A stretch of DNA of 19,021 nt from an uncultured Cytophagaceae bacterium (GCA_903960725.1 CAJCBY010000498.1:1-19021); one strand, 5' to 3'. Positions 1 through 8,529 are shown, counted from the first letter of the stretch. Notes: generated by a model from the sequence alone, not told the origin. Numbers and translations: made by a program.

Positions 1-1
1 C

Positions 2-442
2 GCGATGCTCTTTAAGCGTGAAATCATCAACATCGCCTTACCTTTTCCAGATTTTGTAGGACACGATTTTATCCTGGGATTTGCCGCAGCTGCACTACAT
101 GGAGTTAGCTACTTCCCTGCGACTTTAGTGAATTATCGCCAGCACAGCAGCAACACGATGGGAGCAGATTTAAGTAAGGGTAAGAAGAATTATAACACGC
201 GAGAGGAGCGGAATGCACGGATTGTGAAACGACTTAATTTACTCGCGGAGCGTTGTCCTGCGGGCGTAGAACGTGAAATTTTGCTCAGATTAGCACTGGA
301 TTTCGCTTCAACTACGATCGCGGCGCGCATACGAAGATTTCTCACCGTCGCTACACATCACCGAGCGATGTTAGCCTACAAAGGAAAATCGGCGCTAGGC
401 AGTTTCCTCTACAGCTTCAAACTAATATTCTCTATTTTCTAA
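2..442 (+). CDS. Family 2 glycosyltransferase, 3' end only
   Basis: This is the C-terminal 146 residues of a protein whose 5' part lies before the window; the frame is open to base 2, so the ATG at 5 is probably internal. The visible part starts with A-M-L-F-K-R-E, then a GHDF segment near residue 21, then LVNYRQHSSNTMG. That order (GxxMxF+R, HD, YRQH..N..G) is typical of family 2 glycosyltransferases of the rhamnosyltransferase-like kind, which move a sugar from a nucleotide donor to a surface polysaccharide or lipid carrier. The HD supplies the likely catalytic acidic residue. The tail is basic and helical, with no clear membrane segment except a hydrophobic end. The 3' end overlaps the convergent glycosyltransferase by 11 nt. 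Family call is firm; the sugar and acceptor cannot be read. Confidence 0.75.
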   Translation, partial: AMLFKREIINIALPFPDFVGHDFILGFAAAALHGVSYFPATLVNYRQHSSNTMGADLSKGKKNYNTREERNARIVKRLNLLAERCPAGVEREILLRLALDFASTTIAARIRRFLTVATHHRAMLAYKGKSALGSFLYSFKLIFSIF

Positions 443-1322
443 AGGAAAGACTGAGGCGGTAGTACAGATTTTTCAAAGTCACCGTCACCGGAATCGAGCG
501 TTGAACGAGTGGCCCATCGAATTTATCCCCGCGTCTCAGGTAATATTTCGACAAAGTAGACGAGGTCATCCCCCACTTGCGGATAAACTGGTAATAGCCC
601 TTGTTCTGCTTTACGCGTTTCACGGAAATCGACCCAAAATGATAGACCCTACTCCGTGAAATTCCCTTGAACAAGCGAACACCAGCCTGCCAGCACTTCA
701 TCGAAAAATCAGGATCTGAATACATTCCCGGCGTAAATTCATTCGAATAGCCGCCCACTTTATCCCAAAGCGACCGATGCACCACGTTAGGTGGCCAAGT
801 CGCTCCCTGCCAGTCTGAAAAAGGCAAAGAGTCATAGGTTTCTAGTAATCTCGCTTCCTCAAAAGTGGCTATCGATCGGCCGTAATCGGCCTGAATGGAA
901 CAAGCGCTTTGGGCTTTCGGCTCGATGGCTGTGGCTGACAAAAAGAATTCCGTGTGCCCGATACTTTCGATTTCTTCCTTCAGATACCCATCCCAATTAG
1001 GCAGCACGTACATATCGTCATTCAAATACAAGAAATAATCCGCACGCGCTAGCTTAACCATCGCGTTCATCGCGTAGCAAACGCCCACATTTTCAACGCT
1101 ATAGGAAAAAGCGATATCCTTCTGTGATTCGAGCCATTCTTTCGAACCGTCTTTCGCCTCATTCAAATGCAAAATGATTTCAAAAGAAGTCGTGGAGTGT
1201 TTTCGAATAGCCGCGATGCACAATTGCAAGTAGGCTAGATTATTCCAGCTCGGAATGAGGATAGAAAAATAGGGCTTTTTAGGTGCCTGGGAAGCCGGGA
1301 AAAATTGAATCGACTCTTCCAT
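432..1322 (-). CDS. Family 2 glycosyltransferase (GT-A fold)
   Basis: A 296-residue soluble protein. Residues 18-26 (YFSILIPSW) form the first strand of a GT-A nucleotide-binding fold; NVGVCYAMN at 78-86 and the NDD at 101-103 (the DxD-type metal and nucleotide-sugar site) follow; GGYSNEF at 190-196 and SDPDFSMKCWQAG at 202-214 are the acceptor and catalytic-base region; YHFGS at 227-231 holds a late conserved histidine. It therefore resembles the dTDP-rhamnosyl or WcaA-like branch of family 2. The start codon overlaps the stop of the upstream glycosyltransferase gene (TAATG), so translation is probably coupled, and it is the last gene of the nuoB-nuoC-GT-GT unit. Likely cytoplasmic, building a surface glycan; substrate unknown. 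Confidence 0.82.
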   Translation of the reverse strand: MEESIQFFPASQAPKKPYFSILIPSWNNLAYLQLCIAAIRKHSTTSFEIILHLNEAKDGSKEWLESQKDIAFSYSVENVGVCYAMNAMVKLARADYFLYLNDDMYVLPNWDGYLKEEIESIGHTEFFLSATAIEPKAQSACSIQADYGRSIATFEEARLLETYDSLPFSDWQGATWPPNVVHRSLWDKVGGYSNEFTPGMYSDPDFSMKCWQAGVRLFKGISRSRVYHFGSISVKRVKQNKGYYQFIRKWGMTSSTLSKYYLRRGDKFDGPLVQRSIPVTVTLKNLYYRLSLSFRK

Positions 1323-2197
1323 TACAGCATTTGGTAGTTCTTGTACTCGCCCACTCGGTAACCGGTGAGGTCTTCGATTTTCTGCAAAATCTTACGGCGC
1401 AAAGTCATTTTCTTCTCTAATTCAACCGGATCGAAATAGAAAGGCCAGTTCGAACGCGCCACTCTGTCCGCCATAACCGCCGGATGAGATCCTTCAAAAC
1501 GGAACAAACGTTCCGCATTACCGTAATCAAACTGGTAATCTGCCGGCACATTCTCCGCTAACCATGCGTCATCGTGGTAGAATTGCGTAAAGTTGCGCAC
1601 CTTATTATTCAGGCCTTCGGGCGGCTTCACCCAGCCATAATGATTAATATAAGCCGGAATTAATTTCACTTTCAGCTTCTTGCCGTCTTTTCTAAACCCT
1701 TGCGCATCCTTGTAAGAATGTATGCCCGGATGCATTTTCACCACGCGAATTTCTCTTCTATACCAACGGCGTGAAACTGCCACATGATTGTAAGATCCGT
1801 AAAAATGTCGGTAATGGAAGAGCAATCCCTCCACATTTGCATCTGCTAAATTCGCCTCCATCGCCGCTTTCACGGTGGGTAAATCCGCTTCATGCACGCA
1901 TTCGTCGCCTTGAATATAGAAAGCCCAATCAATGTCTTTGGAAATCGTCTGAAGCGCTTTATCTGTTTCAAGAGCGAATGTGGCGCCTCCCTCCCGTTTA
2001 GCATCATCCCAAACCGTCTCGACGATTTTGATTTTATCCGACGGAATCGATTGAATTAAGGCTAAGGTATCGTCCTCAGACTTTCCAACCGCCACCACAA
2101 ACTCATCACAGATAGGTAAAATAGACGTAATAGCTTCCACGATGGCATAATCGTTCTTCACCGCATTCCGAATAAAGGTAAAGCCGGCTATTTTCAT
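1322..2197 (-). CDS. Family 2 glycosyltransferase, second of the pair
   Basis: A 291-residue protein starting MKIAGFTFIRNAVKNDY, the usual opening of the small family 2 group that begins with a xxFxRNE-like strand. DEFVVAVGKSEDDT at 31-44 is the nucleotide-binding part and IQGDECVHEAD at 95-105 stands where the DxD (commonly DADE) motif is expected, here GDE. NHYGWVKPP at 185-193 is a late conserved loop. No signal peptide or membrane segment is visible. The ATG overlaps the nuoC stop by 4 nt (ATGA), and its own stop overlaps the next glycosyltransferase start. It probably works with its neighbour on one glycan. The functional family is clear; acceptor and donor are not. Confidence 0.8.
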   Translation of the reverse strand: MKIAGFTFIRNAVKNDYAIVEAITSILPICDEFVVAVGKSEDDTLALIQSIPSDKIKIVETVWDDAKREGGATFALETDKALQTISKDIDWAFYIQGDECVHEADLPTVKAAMEANLADANVEGLLFHYRHFYGSYNHVAVSRRWYRREIRVVKMHPGIHSYKDAQGFRKDGKKLKVKLIPAYINHYGWVKPPEGLNNKVRNFTQFYHDDAWLAENVPADYQFDYGNAERLFRFEGSHPAVMADRVARSNWPFYFDPVELEKKMTLRRKILQKIEDLTGYRVGEYKNYQML

Positions 2198-2673
2198 CGA
2201 TCGTATTTCACTTGAATACCGTGGTATTTCGTTTGCTCCACGTAATCTTTGCGCAATGGATGACCCTCCCAGTCTTCTGGAAGCAATATTCTGCGCAAAT
2301 CGGGGTGATTTGTAAAATGAATGCCAAAGAAATCAAAGGCCTCTCGCTCGTGCCAATCCGCGGTTCTCCAAACGGAAGAGACAGAGGAAATGACCGGCTT
2401 TGCTCGATCTAAAATCACACGTAAATGCAAGGTAAGATGATTCGGGATCGAATACAGGGTATAAATAACTTCCATTTTACCCGCTTCTGGCCCCTGATCG
2501 ATGGCCGTAATGCAAGAAAGGGAATCAAAATAGGTCGCTGGATTTTTCCACAAAAACTCACAAACCGGTAAAATCTGGTCAGCAGGCAAGGTCAAACGAT
2601 TTAATTCGTCCTCCCACTGGGATTCAAAACCAAATTCCGCTTGCAAGAATGCTTGAATTGCTGACAGTTCCAT
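2194..2673 (-). CDS. nuoC: NADH-quinone oxidoreductase subunit C
   Basis: A 159-residue subunit of the peripheral arm of respiratory complex I, which passes electrons from NADH to quinone. The diagnostic 30 kDa-subunit motif is at 109-118 (EREAFDFFGI), followed by HPDLRRILLPEDWEGHPLRKDY at about 123-144. Length fits a stand-alone NuoC, not a NuoCD fusion. The nuoB stop lies one base upstream of the nuoC start, as expected for an operon. Unusually, the gene after it is not nuoD but a glycosyltransferase overlapping by 4 nt, so the rest of complex I must be elsewhere. Cytoplasmic side of the inner membrane. Confidence 0.95.
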   Translation of the reverse strand: MELSAIQAFLQAEFGFESQWEDELNRLTLPADQILPVCEFLWKNPATYFDSLSCITAIDQGPEAGKMEVIYTLYSIPNHLTLHLRVILDRAKPVISSVSSVWRTADWHEREAFDFFGIHFTNHPDLRRILLPEDWEGHPLRKDYVEQTKYHGIQVKYDR

Positions 2674-2674
2674 C

Positions 2675-3190
2675 CTATTTATTTAAGGCTTCTAATATGC
2701 GTTTAGGAGCCACCAGGGTCTCCTGACTAATCTTTTGTTGTAATTTGATGATGCCGCCTAACAAGGCTTCTGGACGTGGCGGGCAACCCGGAACATATAC
2801 GTCCACCGGGATAATTTTGTCCACTCCTTTCACTACGTGGTAGCCATGTTCCCAATATGGACCACCGCAATTTGCGCAAGAACCCATCGAAATCACATAA
2901 CGTGGTTCCGGCATTTGTTCGTAGAGACGGCGGATGCGATCCGCCATTTTGAAGGTGACGGTTCCGGCCACAATCATTACGTCAGATTGACGTGGGGAAG
3001 GCCGTGGAAACACCCCAAAACGATCTAAATCATAGCCTGATGCAAAAGCTTGCATCATTTCAATCGCGCAACACGCTAAACCAAAACTCATCGGCCAAAG
3101 CGAACTCGCCCGAGCCCAATTAAATAAATCCTCCACATTGCTCAACACAAAGCCGTCGGATTCAAATTCTTGGTCTAAAAAACTCTTCAT
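2675..3190 (-). CDS. nuoB: NADH-quinone oxidoreductase subunit B
   Basis: A 171-residue complex I subunit that carries the last iron-sulfur cluster (N2) before quinone. The four expected cysteines are present: C40 and C41 in [10 protein letters not shown]105 in GSCANCGG, and C136 in [27 protein letters not shown] at 65-79 is the family core. The start at 3190 (MKSFLDQEF) is chosen because a longer frame running to 3307 would overlap recG and its extra 39 residues do not look like NuoB. It is the first gene of its unit; no nuoA lies upstream, where recG diverges from a 62-bp gap. Very secure identity. Confidence 0.95.
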   Translation of the reverse strand: MKSFLDQEFESDGFVLSNVEDLFNWARASSLWPMSFGLACCAIEMMQAFASGYDLDRFGVFPRPSPRQSDVMIVAGTVTFKMADRIRRLYEQMPEPRYVISMGSCANCGGPYWEHGYHVVKGVDKIIPVDVYVPGCPPRPEALLGGIIKLQQKISQETLVAPKRILEALNK

Positions 3191-3219
3191 GTTTGGGGGT
3201 AATTTTCGCAATCGTTCTG

Positions 3220-3227
3220 TAAATATA
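3220..3227 (-). promoter_or_regulatory. Possible -7 box for the nuoB unit
   Basis: Read on the minus strand this is TATATTTA, seven of eight matches to the Bacteroidota -7 box TAnnTTTG, placed 29 bases before the nuoB ATG. No clear TTTG lies 19-21 bases upstream, so support is weak. The same 62-bp gap must also serve recG, for which TAAATTCA at 3230-3237 on the plus strand is an even weaker match. Confidence 0.3.
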
Positions 3228-3252
3228 CCTAAATTCACAAAATTTTCTGTGT

Positions 3253-5352
3253 ATGTCGCTCGTACCTTTTTTCGATACTGATTTAGCCAAACTCCGTGGG
3301 ATGACACCTGCGAAGCTCACGCTGCTACAGACCGAACTAGGGATGTTCACCTACGGCGACTTGATACAATATTTTCCTTTCCGCTACGAAGACCGCACCG
3401 TGGTTCATCCCATTGCCTCCATCACGGACGAAATGGACCATGCTCAGTTTGTGGGTCGGATTCGGTTCAAAGAGAAAATAGGCGCTGGCCACCGTCAGCG
3501 CATCGTTGCCCAAGTATGCGATGCGACAGGGTGCATTGAAATTGTTTGGTTTCAGGGAGTGAAATGGCTCGAGAAATCCTTGAATACGGGAGTCGATTAC
3601 CTGTTTTATGGTAAGCCTACCAGCTTCAATGGCACGATTCAGATGACCCATCCAGAAATGGAGGTTTATAAAGGCGAGCAAGCATCAGGTAAATACTTTC
3701 AACCCGTTTATCCCTTAACGGAGAAGCTACGCAAGAAATATATCGATAGCAAGGCGATCGCGACACTGCAAAAAAACTTGTTAGAAATCGCGTTTCCTTA
3801 TATTCGGGAAACCTTACCTACGGAGGTAAATGCGCAGTTTAAGTTGATTTCAAAGCAAGAAGCGCTTTATCATATTCATTTGCCCCAAAGCGAAACTTGG
3901 TTACACCAGGCTCGGCGGCGACTGAAATTCGAAGAGCTATTTTATAATCAATTGCGCTTGATCAAGCAGAATTTGATTCGGAAAGTAGCCTTTCCGGGGC
4001 AAGTATTTTCTTCCGCTGCGCTACTCACAAGGTTCTACCAGGAACATATGCCATTCGAATTAACGAATGCACAGAAGCAGGTGATTCGGGAGATTTTTGC
4101 GGACATGCGATCAGGAAAGCAGATGAACCGTTTATTGCAAGGGGATGTGGGATCAGGAAAGACGATTGTTGCCTTTATATCGATGCTTTTGGCGATCGAC
4201 AATGGGGCACAGACGTGTTTGATGGCGCCTACGGAGATTTTAGCGGATCAACATTACCAAGGACTGAAGCAATTTGCGGATTTATTAGGTATTACGATTG
4301 CGAAGCTGACCGGTTCGGTTAAGAAGAAAGACCGCGTGGGATTACACGAAGATTTGCAGTCTGGTAAATTGCAGATTTTAGTGGGTACACACGCTTTATT
4401 CGAGGATTCTGTTCAGTTTAAGAATTTAGGGATGTGCATCATTGATGAGCAGCACCGGTTTGGGGTAGCGCAGCGTGCGAAGCTTTGGGATAAGAATAAG
4501 GAGTTCCATCCGCATATTTTAGTCATGACGGCGACCCCTATTCCAAGGACCTTGGCGATGACGCTTTACGGAGATTTAGATATTTCGATAATTAACGAAT
4601 TACCTGTGGGTCGCAAGCCCATTCAGACCACACATCGCTACGACAGCCACCGATTACAGGTCTTTGGATTCATCCAAAACGAGCTAAGCAAAGGCCGACA
4701 AATCTATATTGTGTATCCGCTGATCGAAGAATCCGAGAAAATGGACTTCAAGGACTTGATGGATGGATATGAGAGTATTTCGCGTGCATTCCCGGAGGTA
4801 CCTTTGGGAATCTTACATGGCAAGATGAAACCTGCTGATAAGGATATTGAGATGGCGCGTTTTGTGAAAAATGAGACTAAAATCATGGTCGCGACTACGG
4901 TAATTGAAGTAGGGGTGAACGTACCTAATGCTTCCATCATGATTATTGAAAGCGCGGAGAGATTCGGATTATCGCAATTGCACCAACTCAGAGGTCGCGT
5001 CGGAAGAGGGGCAGAACAAAGTTATTGCATCTTAATGACCGGCTATAAGATCTCTGCGGATACTAAAAAACGCATTGATACGATGGTTAAAACCAATAAT
5101 GGTTTTGAAATTGCAGAGGTTGATTTACAATTACGAGGTCCCGGAGATATCACGGGTACACGCCAAAGTGGCGCGATCGACTTGATGATCGCAGACCTCG
5201 CAAAAGATGGCGAAATACTAAAGGTTGCCCGCGAAACAGCCCAAAAAATCTTAGAGGAGGATCCGAATCTAGAAAAGCCAGGCTACCAAATGATCCGCGA
5301 GCAAGTCCGCTCTCAGCGAAAAGACACCACGAACTGGGCGAGAATTTCTTAA
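3253..5352 (+). CDS. recG: ATP-dependent DNA helicase RecG
   Basis: A 699-residue full-length RecG, the branch-migrating helicase that regresses stalled forks and processes Holliday junctions. The N-terminal wedge/OB part covers roughly 1-230 (FPFRYEDRT at 41-49; an OB strand around 64-100). Superfamily 2 motor motifs follow: GDVGSGKT at 297-304 (Walker A), [11 protein letters not shown] at 324-334, DEQH at 398-401 (Walker B), [10 protein letters not shown] at 426-435, [12 protein letters not shown] at 547-558 and LRGRVGRG at 579-586 (motif VI). [20 protein letters not shown] near the end is the RecG C-terminal hallmark. It diverges from nuoB and its TAA interlocks with the stop of the convergent yqgE-like gene over TTAA 5349-5352. 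Nothing is missing. Confidence 0.97.
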   Translation: MSLVPFFDTDLAKLRGMTPAKLTLLQTELGMFTYGDLIQYFPFRYEDRTVVHPIASITDEMDHAQFVGRIRFKEKIGAGHRQRIVAQVCDATGCIEIVWFQGVKWLEKSLNTGVDYLFYGKPTSFNGTIQMTHPEMEVYKGEQASGKYFQPVYPLTEKLRKKYIDSKAIATLQKNLLEIAFPYIRETLPTEVNAQFKLISKQEALYHIHLPQSETWLHQARRRLKFEELFYNQLRLIKQNLIRKVAFPGQVFSSAALLTRFYQEHMPFELTNAQKQVIREIFADMRSGKQMNRLLQGDVGSGKTIVAFISMLLAIDNGAQTCLMAPTEILADQHYQGLKQFADLLGITIAKLTGSVKKKDRVGLHEDLQSGKLQILVGTHALFEDSVQFKNLGMCIIDEQHRFGVAQRAKLWDKNKEFHPHILVMTATPIPRTLAMTLYGDLDISIINELPVGRKPIQTTHRYDSHRLQVFGFIQNELSKGRQIYIVYPLIEESEKMDFKDLMDGYESISRAFPEVPLGILHGKMKPADKDIEMARFVKNETKIMVATTVIEVGVNVPNASIMIIESAERFGLSQLHQLRGRVGRGAEQSYCILMTGYKISADTKKRIDTMVKTNNGFEIAEVDLQLRGPGDITGTRQSGAIDLMIADLAKDGEILKVARETAQKILEEDPNLEKPGYQMIREQVRSQRKDTTNWARIS

Positions 5353-5918
5353 TTCAAATTAGGGTCGTCTGGATAGGTGGAGAGTACTCTGAAATCCCCT
5401 CCTTTGGCAAACATAATCTTACGCCACAAACGCTCATGAGCCTCATCAAACACTAATTTATCATTTCCCGGATGCAAAATCCACGCATTTGATTTCACTT
5501 CGCGCTCTAGCTGACCCGCTCCCCAACCCGAATAGCCAATAAAGAATTTGATTTCATCGAATCCGATCTCCCCTGCCACCACTTTATCGATGGCGACCTC
5601 AAAACTTCCAGACCAATAAATACCCGGCCCTATCAATACGCCATCCGGAATTAAATCAGGCCTGCGGTGCACAAACTGCATAATCGTGGGATCTACCGGC
5701 CCGCCAGAATACAAAGGGACATCCTCTAGCACCTTCTCATCCACAAAAGAATCGAACACAATTTCCTGCTTGTTATTCAGCACTAAACCGAAAGAATGTG
5801 CATTCGTATGCTCGCAAAGTAAAATAACCGAACGATGAAAAGAGGGGTCCTCTAAGAAGGGCTCGGCTAATAAAAGCATGCCTGGTTCTAAATCCTCCAC
5901 AGAATAATTCGGGTGCAT
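5349..5918 (-). CDS. YqgE/AlgH family protein
   Basis: A 189-residue protein of the YqgE/AlgH (UPF0301) family, whose biochemical role is not settled. The signature is clear: PGMLLLAEPFLEDPSFHRSV followed by ILLCEH (about 12-37), GLVLN, PLYSGGPVD, and FFIGYSGWGAGQLEREV. The start at 5918 (MHPNYSVEDLEPG) fits family length; the open frame continues to 6059, but that would overlap the divergent folK and the extra residues are not family-like. It stands alone, 26 bp from folK and tail to tail with recG. No signal peptide, so cytoplasmic. The old AlgH name (alginate regulation in Pseudomonas) should not be carried over. Confidence 0.9.
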   Translation of the reverse strand: MHPNYSVEDLEPGMLLLAEPFLEDPSFHRSVILLCEHTNAHSFGLVLNNKQEIVFDSFVDEKVLEDVPLYSGGPVDPTIMQFVHRRPDLIPDGVLIGPGIYWSGSFEVAIDKVVAGEIGFDEIKFFIGYSGWGAGQLEREVKSNAWILHPGNDKLVFDEAHERLWRKIMFAKGGDFRVLSTYPDDPNLN

Positions 5919-5932
5919 AGCGCAGAAATTAG

Positions 5933-5940
5933 TAATTTTG
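5933..5940 (+). promoter_or_regulatory. -7 promoter box for folK
   Basis: TAATTTTG is an exact match to the Bacteroidota -7 box TAnnTTTG. TTCG at 5908-5911, 21 bases upstream, is a possible weak -33 element. The box ends only 4 bases before the first folK ATG, so the transcript may begin at or next to the start codon. It lies in the 26-bp gap shared with the divergent yqgE-like gene. Confidence 0.55.
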
Positions 5941-5944
5941 AGAG

Positions 5945-6430
5945 ATGATGACTCAGCTCTTTCTTTCTTTAGGCGGCAATCTAGGAAATACCCGGGAAAT
6001 TTTTGAGGGTGCCTACCCGCTAATTGAAAAAAAAATTGGAAAAATCTCCGTTTACTCATCCATCTACCAAACAGAGGCCTGGGGGCCCATTCCGCAAGCT
6101 GACTTTTTAAACCAAGTTTTACTCGTCAATACACCACTAAAAGCGGAGGCCTGTTTAGCAGAAATGTTAGAAATTGAACGCGAATTCGGTAGAGAGCGCA
6201 AAGAACGTTGGGGGCCTAGAACACTCGATTTAGATATTCTCTATTATGGAGATCAGGTCATCGCAGAATCCGATTTAAGCATCCCACATCCACGTATTGC
6301 AGAGCGAAAGTTTATCTTGACGCCTTTGGCAGAAATAGCACCCACTTTTTCAGATCCTGCATCGCGCAAAACCATGGTAACACTTCTAGCTGATTGCACA
6401 GATAAAAGCCAGGTTAATCGTTCTGTTTAG
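5945..6430 (+). CDS. folK: 2-amino-4-hydroxy-6-hydroxymethyldihydropteridine diphosphokinase
   Basis: HPPK, which transfers pyrophosphate from ATP to 6-hydroxymethyl-dihydropterin, the step before dihydropteroate synthase in folate synthesis. In 161 residues it shows LFLSLGGNLGN at 5-15 (family start), YQTEAWG at 41-47, and the PROSITE-like signature RWGPRTLDLDIL at 88-99, with D95 and D97 as the magnesium-binding pair; IPHPRIAERKFILTPLAEI follows. Two ATGs in tandem (5945, 5948) could each be the start; the second gives the more usual M-T-Q-L-F. The 3' end overlaps convergent bshA by 17 nt. Identity is secure. Confidence 0.95.
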   Translation: MMTQLFLSLGGNLGNTREIFEGAYPLIEKKIGKISVYSSIYQTEAWGPIPQADFLNQVLLVNTPLKAEACLAEMLEIEREFGRERKERWGPRTLDLDILYYGDQVIAESDLSIPHPRIAERKFILTPLAEIAPTFSDPASRKTMVTLLADCTDKSQVNRSV

Positions 6431-7565
6431 GAAATTTCCAGCTTTTCGAAGTAATGCGTTCATAGAACTTTTCGTACAAGGGCAAGATCTTAACGATGTC
6501 AAATTCCTTCGCCCGAGCTAACGCATTTGCCTTCATTTGATCGTGTAATTTTGAATCTGATAACATTTTAATCGCGTTCGCTGCCATGTCTTTCACATCC
6601 CCTATTTCACTCACATAACCAGTAACACCGTGAATATTCACCTCAGGAATACCGCCGGCATTCGATGAAATAATAGGTACTTCGCAGGCCATCGCTTCTA
6701 ATGCAGCTAGACCAAAACTCTCCTTTTCTGATGTTAGTAAAAACAAATCTGCTAACGATAATGCCTCCTCTATTCCATCCATCTTCCCTAAAAAACGAAC
6801 ATCGCACTGCACCTCTAATTCACGGCACAAAGCTTCGATCCCTGAACGTTCCGGACCATCACCGATTAAGACTAATTTAGCGGGAATCTTCTTGCGAACG
6901 ATGGCAAAGACTCGGACAATGTCCTCAATTCGCTTCACCTTACGGAAGTTCGAAGTATGCATCAATAGCTTCTCCCCATTCGGACAAAGCGATTTCTTAA
7001 AGTGTTCATGCGGACGTTTTTGGAAACGCTGTAAATCGATAAAATTAGGAATTACCTCGATGTGACTTAAAATCTCGAACTCATCATAGGTGTCATTCTT
7101 CAAACTCTCAGACACCGCCGTCACGCCATCCGATTCATTAATCGAGAACGTAACCACCGGTTCAAATGATGGATCACGCCCTACTAAAGTAATATCTGTT
7201 CCGTGCAAAGTCGTAATGACTGGCACGTGAATACCTTTGTATTTTAAAATTTGCTTCGCTAAATAGGCAGCAGACGCGTGGGGAATTGCATAATGCACGT
7301 GGATTAAATCCAACTTCTCATTGATCGTCACATCCACCATTTTACTAGCTAAGGCTGACTCATAAGGCAAATATTCAAACAGAGGATAGGAGGCTACAGA
7401 AACCTCATGGTAGAAGATATTCTCCGAGAAAATGTCCAATCGAGGGGGTTGTGTATAGGTGATAAAATGGACTTCATGACCAGCCAAGGCCAAAGCTTTG
7501 CCCAGTTCTGTTGCCACCACACCACTTCCGCCATACGTCGGATAACAAACGATCCCTATTTTCAT
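6414..7565 (-). CDS. bshA: N-acetyl-alpha-D-glucosaminyl L-malate synthase BshA
   Basis: A family 4 glycosyltransferase of 383 residues that joins GlcNAc from UDP-GlcNAc to L-malate, the first step of bacillithiol synthesis. BshA is marked out from other GT4 enzymes by MKIGIVCYPTYGGSGVVATELG at the N terminus, HFITYTQPPRLD at 33-44, HVHYAIPHA at 89-97, and TTLHGTDITLVG at 118-129. The C-terminal donor site has SNFRKVKRIED at 205-215 and the E-x7-E pair at E282/E290 in ESFGLAALE, then AGGIPEV at 303-309. Full length. A TAAATTTA box at 7570-7577, palindromic and near the -7 consensus, sits 4 bases before the ATG, but it could belong to divergent purN. The later genes bshB and bshC are not in the window. 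Confidence 0.93.
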   Translation of the reverse strand: MKIGIVCYPTYGGSGVVATELGKALALAGHEVHFITYTQPPRLDIFSENIFYHEVSVASYPLFEYLPYESALASKMVDVTINEKLDLIHVHYAIPHASAAYLAKQILKYKGIHVPVITTLHGTDITLVGRDPSFEPVVTFSINESDGVTAVSESLKNDTYDEFEILSHIEVIPNFIDLQRFQKRPHEHFKKSLCPNGEKLLMHTSNFRKVKRIEDIVRVFAIVRKKIPAKLVLIGDGPERSGIEALCRELEVQCDVRFLGKMDGIEEALSLADLFLLTSEKESFGLAALEAMACEVPIISSNAGGIPEVNIHGVTGYVSEIGDVKDMAANAIKMLSDSKLHDQMKANALARAKEFDIVKILPLYEKFYERITSKSWKFPKQND

Positions 7566-7589
7566 GCCTTAAATTTAGCTGAAAGAATG

Positions 7590-7597
7590 TAAATTTG
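7590..7597 (+). promoter_or_regulatory. -7 promoter box for purN
   Basis: TAAATTTG is an exact TAnnTTTG match, 20 bases before the TTG start of purN. A transcript starting a few bases after it would have a leader of roughly 16 bases. I do not see a clear -33 TTTG at the right distance. Confidence 0.5.
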
Positions 7598-7617
7598 TAT
7601 TAAACAACAGATATCCT

Positions 7618-8190
7618 TTGAAAAATCTCGTCTTATTTGCGTCTGGTTCGGGTTCTAATGCCGAAAATATCATCGAACATTTCAAAGGATCCGATCAGGT
7701 TCAAATCACCCACATTTACTGCAATAACCCTTCAGCGGGGATTATTCAGCGAGCGGAGCGATTAGGCGTGCCGTGCCGCGTTTTTGACCGAGAATCTTAT
7801 AAGAACGGAACGGTGTTGAAAGAAGTTCAATCCTTACGGACGGATTGGATTATTTTGGCTGGATTCTTGTGGTTGATTCCGGTGGAATTTGTAAGAGCAT
7901 TCCCGCAACGCATTGTGAATATTCACCCGGCGCTATTGCCTAAATTTGGCGGAAAAGGAATGTATGGCCATTTCGTGCATGAAGCTGTCGTAGCGGCGGG
8001 AGAAAAAGAATCCGGAATCACGATTCATTATGTAAACGAGCATTACGACGAAGGTGCGACGATCTTCCAGAGTTCGTTCCCGGTTTTACCGAGTGATACT
8101 CCAGAAGATGTCGCAAAAAAAGGCCAAGTTTTAGAGCACCGGGATTTCCCCAGAGTCATCGAATCGCTTGTTTTACCAGCCTCCTCCTAA
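7618..8190 (+). CDS. purN: Phosphoribosylglycinamide formyltransferase (GART)
   Basis: PurN moves a formyl group from 10-formyltetrahydrofolate to glycinamide ribonucleotide, step three of purine synthesis. The 190-residue protein has the P-loop-like ASGSGSNAENI at 8-18, AGFLWLIP at 81-88, the catalytic N101 and H103 in NIHPALLPKF, and D144 in HYDEGATIF, matching the N/H/D triad of the E. coli enzyme. The start is TTG at 7618: it places LVLFASGSGSN correctly at the N terminus and no ATG is suitable. Divergent from bshA across 52 bp. Cytoplasmic; consumes folate cofactors made by the folK/folA route. Confidence 0.95.
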   Translation: MKNLVLFASGSGSNAENIIEHFKGSDQVQITHIYCNNPSAGIIQRAERLGVPCRVFDRESYKNGTVLKEVQSLRTDWIILAGFLWLIPVEFVRAFPQRIVNIHPALLPKFGGKGMYGHFVHEAVVAAGEKESGITIHYVNEHYDEGATIFQSSFPVLPSDTPEDVAKKGQVLEHRDFPRVIESLVLPASS

Positions 8191-8253
8191 TACGCGATTT
8201 ACTTAATTTTGTTAGTGGTTCAGGAATTTATTCAGAATTTTGATTAAGTCTAC

Positions 8254-8514
8254 TTAGTTAGGTCTCCCACCATGTTGTTTGTAGGAGCTGTTTTTATTTT
8301 TATTTTTTACCGTATCTGCCCATTCCATATTCGGCGATTTAGGTTGGTATTTGGGTGTTTGTATTGAAGGTTTAATTTCTTTTTCCTCCACCGTATGCTG
8401 CAAATTTACTTTTTCAGTTAAAGTCGGATTTATCTGATTCTTATAGTTTTTCCCTTGGCTATAGCCAAAAAAAGCGATACAGATAAACATAGACGCCAAA
8501 ACGCATGTTTTCAT
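8254..8514 (-). CDS. Small secreted Lys/Asn-rich protein of unknown function
   Basis: An 86-residue frame starting MKTCVLASMFICIAFFGYSQGKNYK, which looks like a Sec signal peptide with cleavage after about residue 19 (GYSQ-G). The mature part of some 67 residues is hydrophilic, rich in Lys, Asn, Gln and Pro, with no cysteine and no motif I recognise; likely disordered. The open frame runs 13 codons further upstream to 8553, but the signal peptide supports 8514. It is the last minus-strand gene of this cluster, separated by 79 bp from the one before, so it may have its own promoter. A short hairpin lies 16 bases before the ATG. Real gene status is likely but not certain; no function is proposed. 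Confidence 0.55.
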   Translation of the reverse strand: MKTCVLASMFICIAFFGYSQGKNYKNQINPTLTEKVNLQHTVEEKEIKPSIQTPKYQPKSPNMEWADTVKNKNKNSSYKQHGGRPN

Positions 8515-8529
8515 AACGAAATAATTTAC

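Noticed and set aside
3191..3307. Longer nuoB start at 3307
   Set aside because: The extra 39 residues would overlap recG and are unlike NuoB; M40 gives the usual length and puts the four cysteines in place.
3337..3681. Open frame of 114 codons on the minus strand inside recG
   Set aside because: It lies within the conserved RecG N-terminal part and its product has no family features; a shadow frame.
5919..6059. Longer start for the YqgE-like gene
   Set aside because: It would cover the folK start and its promoter, and the extra residues are basic and not family-like.
8204..8211. TAATTTTG on the plus strand after purN
   Set aside because: It matches the -7 box but no plus-strand gene follows and no -33 is seen. 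In AT-rich intergenic DNA such a match is expected by chance, though antisense transcription of the small secreted gene is not excluded.
8191..8253. Terminator between purN and the small secreted gene
   Set aside because: Only short inverted pieces (TAAGT-CT-ACTTA and CTTAAT/ATTAAG) and an imperfect 12-base direct repeat are visible; no GC-rich stem with a T-run.
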